Assembly: GCF_018873765.1 (NCBI RefSeq)
Contig: NC_057919.1
Coordinates: forward strand, 25,522,698-25,586,697
Direction: 5' to 3'
Length of the DNA: 64,000 nucleotides
Source of the DNA: Telopea speciosissima
Taxonomy: Eukaryota; Streptophyta; Magnoliopsida; Proteales; Proteaceae
Positions 24,301-36,300 of this stretch are shown here, one piece after another (within the stretch, counting starts at the first letter, position 1; the number at the start of each line of letters is the position of its first letter). Under the pieces are notes generated by a model. The model was not told the DNA's origin, did no database searches, and was given only the letters and a program-made list of their open reading frames with translations. The translations under genes were made by a program, and so were the position numbers.

Positions 24301-27300
24301 CAATAAAGGCAAGACCTGTAGGAGAAAGAGCATCATAGGAAACAAATTGGGCTATAGGATTAGTACAAGCTCTTTTCCCTTTTCTAACAGCAATAGGAAG
24401 ATCTAAATCAGATGGAGGAGAAGGGATGTCACCTGATTGAGGAGAATGAGTCTTAGGATGTGGATCTGGATCCAAAGAGGACTCTTGGTAGGTCTTCTTT
24501 CCTATATTATGCAAGCCTTCACCTCTTTTGTATTTAATGTGGCAGTCCTTCTCCTTACCAGAACCACTTTCAACAACCAATTATGTATTCACATCCACAC
24601 CCACAGTCCTGTGCTTTCTAATATCAAGCATAAGGGGAGAGATAGAAAGAGGATAATGAAGTAAATCAGCAGCCTATTCACTTCCACAATTCTCCCCTTG
24701 AAGAGGATGCTGGGAAGGTGCAAAGAAAGGGACAGACTCAATGAAGGTGACATCTTTGGAGACTAGGCACCTGCGAGAAGAGGAGTAATAGCACTTGTAA
24801 CCTTTGGTAGTAGAAGAGTACCCAAGAAAGAGACACTTGAGAGCTTTGGGATCAAGTTTAGTGCGATGTGATTTGTTAACATACACATAACAAGCACAGC
24901 CAAAGACTTTAGGAGGGAGAGAGAAAGCAGAAACTGGTGGAGATAAGATTTCTAAGGGAGATTTGAAATCAAGCAGTTTGGTAGGCATATGATTAATGAG
25001 AAAGGAAGCAGTGAAAAGAGCTGCAGGCCAGAAGGTCTTGGGAACATGCATGCCAAACAAGAGGCTACAAGTGGCCTCCAATAAATGGCGATTTTTCCTC
25101 TCAGCGACCCCATTTTGTTGGGTGTGTCAACACACTCGAGCTAGTGGATAATGCCATTATTAATAAAGAAGGCTTGGAGGCCACTAAACATTTATTCTCC
25201 TCCTTTAAGACCGAACAATTTTGATACGAGTATCAAACTGAGTAAGAATCATCTGATAAAAAATCTGAAATGCATCACAAACATTACTTTTATGTTTCAT
25301 AAGAACAGTCCAAGTAGCACGAGTAAAATCATCAACAAATGACACAAAGTAACGATAGCCAAATAAAGAGGTAATGGGGGAAGGTCCCCAAACATCAGTA
25401 TGCACAATATGGAAAGGAGCAGCAATTCTATTACCATGATATGGATAAGAAGAACGACAATATTTGGCAAACATACATGGTTCACATTGAAAAACATGAG
25501 AAGAAGCAATATAAGAAAATAAGTGAGGTGATTGTTTCCTCATTACAACAAAAGATAGACGGCCAAGATGGCGATGCCATAACTCAACAGACTCCACAGA
25601 ACTACTATCAATACGCCCACACACATAGGACTGAGCTGTGGGCAAAAAAGGATAAAAAAGATAAAGGCATTGCTCCTCACATCCACTACCAATAATACTC
25701 TTCGTCACCAAATCCTGAAAAAGGCAACAGGAAGGAAAAAAAGTGACACAATAGTTTAGAGATTTGGTCAAATGACTCACAGATAGAAGATTAAGAGTAA
25801 GGTTAGGGACACGAAAAACAGAAGTAAGAGAAATAGATGATGAAACAGGGATATTGCCCTTACCAGAGATGGAGGAAAGGGAGCCATCAACTATCCTAAC
25901 CTTATCCTTACCAGAACAAATGATATAGGAATCATAACAATGGGACGTACAAGTCATGTGGTCAATGGCAGCCGAATCAATGACCCAAGACTGGGCTGCA
26001 GTAGAGGCTAAGGTGGAGACCTGCAAAGCTGAGGAGGAAGAGGAACTGGCCACTATAGGTGTAGGAGATATGGTCAGTTGTGACATGACCCAGCGAAACA
26101 CTGCAGCCGCCAAAGTTGATTCATCATGTGTGCTAGGTGGGTACTCCCCAGCATCAGCCTCAGTCATCACAGAGTGTGCCCGAGCTCCCCCTCTATGGCC
26201 ACCACGAGTACCACTAGCCCCACCTCGTGGACCAGGAGGACGGCCATGAAGAGTGCAACACCTATCCTTAGTATGTCCAGATCTCCCACAATGATCACAT
26301 TTAAACCTGTCTCTACCACCTCCACTAGTACCACCAGTCTCAGCTGCTTTGCCTTCCCCATGAGTATGCCCTTGGCCTCTACTACCTCCACAGGTATCTC
26401 TGAAAGAACTAGAGTTGAGAGCAGATCTCTCAAGGAATGGTGCTGGTGCTTGTTCCATAGCAATACGCCGAGTCTCCTCACTCAATAAATAGCTGCAGAC
26501 CTCATCAAAAGATGGAAGGGGGGACCGGCCTAAAATCTGGAGCCTGATGGGTTCATAATCAGGGTTTAGGCCACCAAGTGAAGACACTCTCCTTTTCAAG
26601 AGCACAATACACCTTTGCTTCATCTACTGGGTTGGTCAATTGGAGATCCCTGTAATGATTATACTCTTTCAAAAGACTAATGTAGGCATTATAGTACTCA
26701 GAAATATTCATGTCACCCTGCTTCATCGCATTAATTTTTTGGTGAAGCTGATAAACCTTGGCGGAGTCACCCACCCTGTCAAATGTCTGGGAGACACTGT
26801 CCCAAATTGCCTTGGCAGTTTCTTTTCTCATAAACCTTCTCCCAATCTCGAGCTTCATGGAGAAGATGAGCCATGTCATGACTGTGGAATTTTCGGTCTC
26901 CCATTTCTCATAGGTAGGGGAACCAGGAGCTAGAGCAGTAATGGTACTTGTAATATACCCAAGTTTCCCTTTGCTCCTAAGGGAAAGCTTCACAGAGTAG
27001 GACCAATCCAAATAATTGGTGTTATCTAATTTCACAATGGAGATCTGTGGGTGTGAGTTCTCAAAGACAAACTGAGAGGCTGTCGGAGTAGGTTATGATT
27101 CAGCCGAGCCAAGCCCAGAGACATCAGATTTAGCCATATTGTGGGGATAAAAAAGGCACTTAACCATACACAAGGATCTCCAAACAAAGTGGGGAGTACA
27201 CACTCAACCCAAATAAGGATTCCAAACACAAGAAATAAATTCCAACAGAAAAACACAGGTGAAATATGGACAGAACTTCACCCAACACCTTCCAAGAAGC

Positions 27301-30300
27301 AACACCCACTTAAACAAGCTCTAAGACCTCAATCAAAGGTATCCTAATGTAGTCCTAGCTAGGTAGGTGTTAGAATGATGTACTCCAGAATACCGTGGGG
27401 ATATTCTAGTCCTTTTGGGGGTATTTTATGTTATTAAGAGTTTAGTTGGTTATGTGGGTTTAGTCCCACATCGCCTAGCTTATGTAAGTTGTAACTTCCC
27501 CTCTATTATAAATAGAGGGGGTCTTTCTCTCATTAAATCAAGCCATTCTATTATTTTCATTCCCTTTCTCTGATGGTATCAGAGCTGGTCTGATCTAGGT
27601 TAGAGAGAAAAACCCTATTTTCTCCCTTCTTTTCCTCCAATCAATCTCACCTCTTCTTCTCCCTTTTTTCTCGTTTTTTCCTGCTCCTGTTTTTCTCCTT
27701 TTTCAGCACAAAAACAGGGGCAGCACTAATGAGGTAAACATCATATCAATGATTTAGTGCTGCCTCCTTTCTCTCCTATCGTTTTTTATTAAAAAACAGC
27801 TGGAAGCCTCTTCTGCAATTTTGGGGTTCCTCCTTTGAGATCAGATCTCGATAAACCTGATCCTCTAATAGAGGAACACCCTAAGCAGCCTTTTTCCAGC
27901 CCTATGTTACCCTATTCCTACACCTAACTTCCCTCTTTTCTTTCTCTCCATCAATTATTATTTTTTCCAACCTAGATCCCCTAATCGATCTCAACTTGTC
28001 AGGGTTTTTCAAAACCCTGACTCCAATCGATTTTAGGGTTTCCCTTTTCAGATGCAGCTAATTTTTTGGGGGTGATTCCTATTACTACAAGCCTTACTCG
28101 ACCTAAGTTTGGACCCTTTCGATGGCTGGATTTGTTTCTACAAAAAAATTCCTTAACTCGCTAATTTGGTTACCGCCAAAACCCCGACTTTCAGGTTTCA
28201 GTTTTGCTAATTTTTAGAGGGTTGATTACTCCCACTTCAAGGACCAATCGACCTCAATATTGCACCTATCCAAGTTTTTTGAAGACCCCTACCCCAATTG
28301 ATCTCTTCTTTTCAGGGTTTTCCCAAACCCTGATAAAAATCGATTTGGGCTAGGGATGTTTGCTGCTGTTCGAGTGCTTTGGAGGTGGTTCTAACATTAA
28401 AAGAGAACTCTCCTTCATTAGTTCAAGGCTTGAAGAAGGTCCTTTATGCTGGTGTTGCCCTACTCTACTTCTGCGATTTTTTGGAGTCTCTTCCCTTTGA
28501 AGATCAAGTCTCACTCTTACTGGAGATGGATTGTTCACCTTGGAGGTTCCATTCTAGCAGCCTTGGTCAGCATCTATTACATGTCTACATCAGCAATTAC
28601 AGCCCCCTTTCCCTAAATCGATCTCAATTTCAAGATTTTCTAAAACCCTGACAACAATCGATTTTAGGGTTAGGGTTTTTCCTATCAAGCTCATATTTTG
28701 AGGAGAGTCTTAAACATATTAGAGGAGTATTCAACCCATTATTCAGCATCTTACATCAGGTTTTTTAGAAAACAAATTACGGTTCATTCTGTTGGCTTGG
28801 TTTCTTCAATTTACAACCTATTTCCCTTACTTATTACTCAATGGCTGGCTGCTTCAACTGCCTATGGATGTGTCTGGTTATTTATCTTATTTTGCTGGTT
28901 ATTTTCTTTTAGCTTCACTACCTACCTAGCTGATGTTATTGATTGGCTTCTGTAAGCATGACTGGTTGATGTGTTACTGTTGCCTTCATGTGGAATCCTG
29001 CTGCCTTATGATTATGACTAAGTTTCCTTTTATTGGAGATCGAATTTCTTTCGTTATTGAAGATACGAATCTGTTACCCTGGAGATCAGCCTATTTGGGA
29101 TTACACCAGTGTTCCACGATTTTTTTGGTTGCACCTACAAACCTATTCAGTCATGTGGAGCCTTTCTGGTTAATATCCGGCATACTTTGGAGCTTGCATA
29201 CTAGCGTTGTGACAGATTCAGATCTGATCCAGTTTTGTTGAGGCTACTTCCATTCATTGCTGTCCGGATATCTTCTTAGCACTGTCTAGCATGTGGGCGT
29301 TTCTACCATGGAATCTTTTGCACAATTGCTCCTCCTTGTTTGAAGATTAAACAAGCCTTGACAATTGGAGCATTTCCTTACTTCGAATCAGATTTGTATC
29401 TTTTTCAGATCTGAATATTGGGGTTAGGAGTTTCTCCCCTACAAGGGTTTCCATTCAAAGTGTTTGTTTGATTGATGGAAGATGGTTAGAGCTTTCTATG
29501 TTACCCAAGTTAATCCTACTCCATTATCCCATTGCTGTTTTTCTTTCACCACCTCCCAAAACATACCTTTGGCATTACCCATAACACCCTTGGAAGTTAC
29601 TAGTATTCTCTTCTTTACCATTTCTTCTTTTTTCCATTACACTTGGCAGCCACTGAACCATTCTGGAATGTTATGTTTTGCCCTTTCTCTAACCTAATCT
29701 CTCTTATGTCCACATGCACTACACGTGAGGGGGGGATTATATACAGTATACCTGCAGCCATTGCAGAGAGCAGAACATGCAGGGACACTTGGTGCAAAAC
29801 ATAGAAGGTCAGAGGTTTCACCATTGCCAATAAGTATCTACCTTGTTATTGGGTTACGTTTGTCGTAAGAGGGAGGCTGGTGTTAAAAATTTGAAGATGT
29901 TTGGTTATTGCCTGCCCATATAAGGCCCTACAGTTTGGTTGTTTCCGCTGCTTGATCTTTATTGTTGTCTGACTCATCTGCTTGCTGCCTTAGTTACTTA
30001 CCTTCAAGATTATCAGTCAGAGATTCATCCCAGGACAATTGTTGAAGATTGGTAATGATTGATCAAGTCTGCCCAAGTTTGAAGGTCTATTTTTTTCAAG
30101 CTCTTGAAGGTCTATTTGGGAGTTGCATTCCTTTTGGAGCTGGATTCTGCTACAACTTATTTTTTCCATTTTTCATTCAAGTTGGGCATTAGTACCTTGT
30201 ATGCGCCAACTTGAGGGGAAGTGTTAGCATTGTTATGGAGAGAGTTTTTTCTTTTAGAGTTTTTTTCTTTTTTTAGTCCAAGCTAGATCTTCCTTCTTTC

Positions 30301-33300
30301 TTATTTGTATAATCCAGCTTAAGGGGGAGTGTTAGAATGATGTACTCTAGAATACCGTGGGGGTATTCTGGTCCTTTTGGAGGTATTTTATGTTATTAAG
30401 AGTTTAGTTGGCTGTGTGGGTTTAGTCCCACATCACCTAGCTTATGTAAGTTGTAACTTCCCTTCTATTATAAATAGAGGGGGTCTTTCTCTCATTAAAT
30501 CAAGCCATTCTATTATTTTCATTCCCTCTCTCTGACCCACGATTCAACCAACAGTAGGAGACCTACTAGGGGCCAGACAACAGGATCAATTGCAAAAGGA
30601 GTTGCTGGTTCGAATGGACAGCACTAGGATTTAGGTTAATTCTAGGGTTTAGGATGGGAATTTGTGAATGGGTCTTATATAGGTTTAATATGCAAGTCTA
30701 AGGGGTTATTATGGGATAAAAATAATTGGATTTGGTTAAGTTTGAAAATCTACAGAATTAGGGTTAGGGTTTCGGGTTTTAGGAATTAGGAAATAGGCTG
30801 AATTTAGGGTTTCTAATGGGAATTTAGGGCAGGGTTTTGGATCGAGTATAGGTAGGGCAGTGAGGGTACTGTGGTTGAAATTTGATGATAAACTAATGGG
30901 GAAATTGATCTGAATTGGGAAATTAGGATTTAATGGAGATAGGATTAATGGAGGTCGATTGGAGAATGATTACGGTAGACTGTAAGGAATTAGGAGAAGA
31001 AGATAGTTGCAGAAAATTAAATAACTCACTGTTTTGAAGATCAACAGCAGTAGGAGCTTGAGAATTGATTGAAGAGGACCTCCCGATCATAAGCAGATGC
31101 AAGGAGCCGTAGGAGTCCACCCACCCTTTCCACCTTGATAAATCCACAAGGATGCAATACTCTCAAGGAGCAACAGCAGCAACAAAAGCAGCAAGCATAA
31201 AGCTGAGTTTTTATTAATCAAAATTCGTGTTCAATGCTGGCCTCCCTTACAAACTTATATAGAAGACTCAAAAATAGACTTGGACACTAAAAAGGAAAGG
31301 CCTAACCCTATCCCTAACCTATTAGGTAACTTAAACTGACTAGGAAACTAGAATACTAAAGGAAATAAACTCAAAACATGGCTAGACTTATAGAGTCCTA
31401 ATCCAGCCCAACTTACATCACATGACCACTTAACCAAGTCACATGATCACTTAAATTGAACCAATTGGATGCAACCAATTTGAACCGGTTCAATTAAAAA
31501 ACATAAAAATAAACTAAGTATTGGGCTAATCCCGTATGCAACCTATATACCCCTAATTTAGGCTCATTAAAGTAGCCTATTACATAGAAAACCCTTGGGA
31601 TCAAAGGCCCAACATATATATATCCCAACCCTAGACTTATTCCTAATAAAAGAAGCCCAGTTTGGTGATAATTCTGCATCATATCCATAATCACTTCTAA
31701 ACCAAGGAAGAAGTCCATGGCACTCCAAATGCAAGAAAAAGGAGGTAGCAGCAGTCACGGTTTTACCTGGGCAAAAAAGAGGCTTCACGAAAGTGAGCTA
31801 CGCTCAACCAAGAGAACCCTTCATCAAAGAGGCACACATGGGTCATAAAGAGTACCCTTGTACGATCCTAATGAGCTGTTCCAAGCTCCAAACCCATGCC
31901 GCGAAGAGAAGAGACAGGAGCTGCAACTTTGCGCCGGTAGAAACCCTAGGTGTAGCTTGGTTGGCTTCAAAAACTTCAATGGAGCTTCAATACAGCTCAA
32001 GGATCATCTTCAAACACTTAAATAGGTTGCATAGAACCTATTTCATCTCTCTACAGCAATTTGTTTCCATAGAGGCCTCTTCTTTGAAATCCCTTGTGTT
32101 TTAGGATTCCAAAGAGAGGAAAAAAAATAGGGAAAGAGGGTGGATACGACTCTCAAACCTAAAGCTCTGATACCAAGTTGGGTTTTAGGCTAGAGATGTA
32201 AGAGAAAGAGGAGAAGTTGAAGGAGAAAGAGATGAGGAAGAGAGGAAGAAGAGAATGGAGAGAGAGGTATTTTGGTTGTGAATGTCTTATGTGTGAGAAA
32301 CTTCTCCACACTACTATATTACTTCAATGATAAGAAAAGAATATTACATCCACCTTCCTAGGGAGGTAAAAGGTAAAAAGGATAAAGAAGGAAAAATACA
32401 TAATAAGGCAACTAGTCTAAAGACTAGTTCCTAAACTACCCCTAATACATAACTTCTAACAACTCTAACATATTCCCTCTGATTTCTCGAGTCCTCAAAA
32501 CTCAAGGAAAAGTATGCAGGCTAAAGCGTACGCTGCATGGACTGAAGCAATCACCCCGTGCTTGGTTTGGTAGATTTAATCAAGCTATGGTTGCAGCAAG
32601 ATATTCTCAGAGCAATGCTGACCATACGCTATTTATCAAAAAATCAGGTGGAAAGATTACGGTTTTGATAGTATATGTGGATGATATAGTCATCACTGGC
32701 GACGATATAAATGAGATTTCCAGGCTCAAGCACTTCTTGGGTAATTTGAAATCAAGGATCTTGGTCAGCTGCGCTACTTTCTCAGTATCGAAGTTGCAAG
32801 GTCCTCTAGTGGTATTTACTTATCTTAAAGGAAGTATGTGCTTGATCTTCTCTCTAAGACAGGTATATTGGGGTGCAAGCCAGCTGACTCTCCCATTGAA
32901 ATTAATTCCCATTTGGTGAGCAAGGAAGGTGATCCCGTGGATAAAGGCAGCTATTAGCGATTAGTCAGACGTCTAATTTATCTCTCCCATACCCGTCCTG
33001 ACATTGCCTATGCCGTGAGCTTGGTTAGCCAGTACATGCATGACCCATATTCTTCACACATGGATGTTGTGCAACGTATTCTCCGGTACTTAAAATCTGT
33101 CCCAGACCGTGGCATCCTCTTTGACCCTTATGATCATCTTCGCATTGAGGCCTATACAGATGCGGATTGGGCAGGATCTCCCGATGACCGCAGGTTTACT
33201 TCTGGTTATGGCACTTTTGTTGGTGGTAACCTTGTCACCTTGTTGCAAGGTCTAGTGCTGAAGCGAAATTCAAGGCAATGGCCCATGGTGTTTGCAAACT

Positions 33301-36300
33301 TCTTTGGCTTCAGCGTCTCCTCACTGATTTGGCTGTCCTTGTTGCTCTTCCTATGCAACTCCATTGTGACAGCAAATCAGCTATCAGCATTGCTCACAAC
33401 CCAATTCAACATGACAGAAAAAAACATGTGGAAATAGATTGCCACTTCATCAAGGAAACACTGGATTCGGGTCTCATCAGTGTGCCTTTTGTTCCTATGA
33501 ACAATTGGCTGATGTCTTTACAAAAGGTCTTAGTACTAAGGTCTTTCATCCTATTATTAGCAAGTTGGGCATGTGTGACATCTATGCACCAACTTGAGGG
33601 GGAGTGTTGTAAAATGGGGTACAAGGGTATTTACGTCATATCTATGTCGTAGGGGTATTTATGTCTTGTACTCATATTCTAGAACGTTCTCCTCCGGATT
33701 ATAAATAAAGCTGGCTTGTGTCCCATACGACAAAAGTCATTCTCAAATCATGGGAAAAAAACCCTTTAGTATCTGATCTGATGAGAGGCATAACAATGAG
33801 AGACCAAAAGGGCTCTCGGTGGATTAGAAGGAGCCCACCGAGAGCAATGGAAAGAAGTGATGGTGGTGCAGATGCAAAACCGAGAGAAGGGGGAAGAGGG
33901 TTCTTGGTTTTGGTGGAGGTGCAAAAAATGAGAGAAAGGAGAAGAAGATGGACCAAGATTAGGTTTTTTGAGTAACCCGCTCTGATGTCATGATGAAATA
34001 TGAGAATGACTTGTTTCGTATGGGACATAAGCCAGCTTTCTCGGTTTTTTAAAGGGGATGTGGATGGGTTAATAGGTACTTGGGCACCCTCTCCTTAACG
34101 GCTAGCTTTTGAAGATGAGACCCAAGTTGCTAACAAGTGGTATCAGACCCGAGGCGTAGAAATTTCCGTTTAGCCGAAGATTCTTAGGGTTTGATCTCAG
34201 GCTCCACGTCAGCTCCCGCGTGGAGGGGGAGATCGGGATCTCAAGCTCCACATGTTTGCCTTCCGCGTGGAGGGGAGATTGTTAGGATATCCATGCATAA
34301 GGCAGAAAAAATAATCCCACATCGGATATGAAAGGGGATGTGGGTGGGTTAATAGGTACTTGGGCATCATTCCCCACCTGGGAATAAGTGTCTTGGGCAG
34401 CCTTCCATATTTTTGCAGCGGAATCGAGAAGAAGGTAGCACCGAGAGATGGAGGACTGCATAGAATGAATAAGGAATGCCATAACCAAGGAATTTTCACA
34501 CTCCCACTTGTCGATCTCTGTAGCCCCAGTAAGTGGCCGAGTTGAAGTACCAGTAAGATAGCCATAGAAATCTCCAGATTTGATGGACAGCAGGCAAGAG
34601 CGCGACCATATGAGAAAAATTTCCATTGCCACCATGAGAGTCACCAGTAGTAACGTCAAAGCCTGACATGGTTGATCAAGCAAAGAACTCCAATATCGAG
34701 GAAAATACTGCCACCAATAATCAGCTCCAAGAGTCCCAATACAGATGGGGAAAAATAGAAGAACCAGCAACAAAAATCGATGACAGGGTAATCCTGAAAA
34801 AAATAATATCAAGGAAAACCGGAAAATTGATCAAAATTGAGGCTGGAGCAGCAAGAAGCAGGGATTGGCCCTGAAAATCACCAACAAATAAGCAGGGATT
34901 GGCCTTGAAATATTCGTCATACAAGGTTGGCCTTGTAGATCGAAAAAAGCATAGGAAAACCTGTGGAAAAAACACAGACCTCTCAAATCATGGGAAAAAA
35001 AACCTTATTTGATGAGAGGCATAGCAAGGAGAGACCAAAAGGGCTCTTGGTGGATTAGAAGGAGCCCACCGAGAGCAATGGAAAGAAGTGATGGTGGTGG
35101 AGATGCAAAACCGAGAGAAGGGAGGGAGAGGGTTCTCAGTTTTGGTGGAGGTGCAAAAAACGAGAGATAAAGGAGAAGAAGATGGACCAAGATTAGGTTT
35201 TTTGAGTAACCCGCTCTGATGCCATGATGAAATATGAGAATGACTTGTGTCGTATGGGACACAGGCCAGCTTCATTTATAATACGGAGGAGAACTTTCCA
35301 GAATATGAGTACAATACATAAATACCCCTACGACATAGATATGACATAAATACCCTTATACCCCATTTTACAAAAGATGACTTAAGCTTAATCAATCTCT
35401 AAAGAAAAATATCACCCACCCACCCATGATATGAAGAGATCTCCAACCCTAATAACTGCCTTTTACTCCACAGGAAGTAGTCTGTAATACCGATTGGACT
35501 AGAAACACAACACAATATTTTATTGACGTTCATTAAAAGCCCCCTTCCAATGTGTGTCAGATTAGGATTTCCCAGAGAACTACAATTAAAAAAAATCCTT
35601 TTTTTTAGGGGGGCAAATGACACACCTGGGAACTATTCATAAAAGTACCAACTGGAGCCCAAAATTACATAAAGCAATCAATGAGGATCCCACCATTCTA
35701 GCCATTTTGAAAAATACTACTACTATGCCCAAAATAAATAAATAAATAAATAAAGAGCAGAAAATAAATAAATAAATAAAGAGCAGAAAATAAAAAATTA
35801 CCAACCATTTTTCTAGTTTACAGTTAGGATCACAACTGTGGTTCAGAAAACGAGCAGCATTGCCTTTGAAAGTTGCATCAATTGTGAAGTCCTTCCGAAT
35901 TTCACACATGTAAAAGTTCTGGTCGCCTCTATGTTTCATATCCCAAAGCCTTTGTTCACACAAGGCATCATCAATGACTGAAGCAAAAGAATTTTAATTT
36001 AATTAAAATATGCAAAAAAGCATCTATAAATTTAAAAGCTGAAGGCCTAAAACAGTGAATGGAATATTGAACAAGAGTAGTTTATTCAAAAGAGAAAAGC
36101 CAAGAGTCCAAATTCTTACAATGACAAATGTGACCTTAACCACCAGAGATAACATTTGTTGCTAAGAGAGAAAGGCTTTCATTTATGGAGCACAGAGCAA
36201 GGCACATTAAAAATTTATTACCCATATGATACAAATGGCTGCAAGGCTCTTCATTTTAAAAGTACATTGCTACAGTGCAACAAGATAATAATCAATACAC

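Larger units (their letters stand above)
27345..31681 (-). mobile_element. Solo LTR of the E1 family, interrupted
   Basis: A single LTR of the E1 family, about 1146 bp without its insert, is flanked by the perfect 5-bp duplication TATCC (27340-27344 and 31682-31686). It lies in the 5' leader of element A between the gag start and the primer-binding site. Solo LTRs arise by recombination between the two LTRs of one element. A 3.2-kb element is inserted 23 bp from its left edge. The duplication places the LTR ends at TGATGC and ACATTA, a TG...TA pair. Confidence 0.88.
22449..32470 (-). mobile_element. Ty1/copia element A, complete outline, interrupted
   Basis: The LTRs are 22449-22745 and 32176-32470 (about 296 bp, near-identical), flanked by the perfect 5-bp duplication TATTC (22444-22448 and 32471-32475). 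On the minus strand the primer-binding site TGGTATCAGAGC (32175-32164) directly follows the 5' LTR. A gag ATG lies at 27137 with an early in-frame stop. Domains then follow in copia order: UBN2-type gag (27035-26559), zinc knuckle [14 protein letters not shown], protease [12 protein letters not shown], integrase ([16 protein letters not shown]), reverse transcriptase ([19 protein letters not shown]) and RNase H ending at 22753. Several stops and frameshifts inactivate it. Without the 4.3-kb insertion in its leader it would be about 5.7 kb. Confidence 0.92.
20276..33752 (+). mobile_element. Ty1/copia element B, split by element A
   Basis: Element B belongs to the same family as C but lies on the plus strand, in two pieces: 20276-22448 and 32471-33752. 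The left piece carries gag with a [19 protein letters not shown] knuckle, a protease-like [13 protein letters not shown], integrase remains and the start of reverse transcriptase. The right piece resumes with [22 protein letters not shown], RNase H and a 3' LTR from 33608 (TGTAAAATGGGGTACAAGG). The two parts are separated by element A, whose duplication TATTC marks the join. B lacks a 5' LTR, starts within gag and contains several stops and frameshifts, so it is inactive. Confidence 0.82.
13633..35805 (-). other. Giant intron 8 of ASHR3 (22,173 bp)
   Basis: The donor is aaatg|gttggt at 35806/35805 and the acceptor ttgtag|gcaag at 13633/13632. The intron splits the tryptophan codon between the NHSC-containing exon and the exon ending in LTYDY, so it falls inside the SET domain. 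About 14.4-35.4 kb is nearly continuous LTR-retrotransposon sequence. The rest (13633-14383, 17718-17974, 35373-35805) is likely the ancestral intron. No splice-like coding exon was found inside it. Confidence 0.88.

Noticed and set aside
28379..29697. Several 70-100-codon plus-strand ORFs inside element N
   Set aside because: No retroelement or other domain is visible and the lengths are within chance; they were not called as genes.
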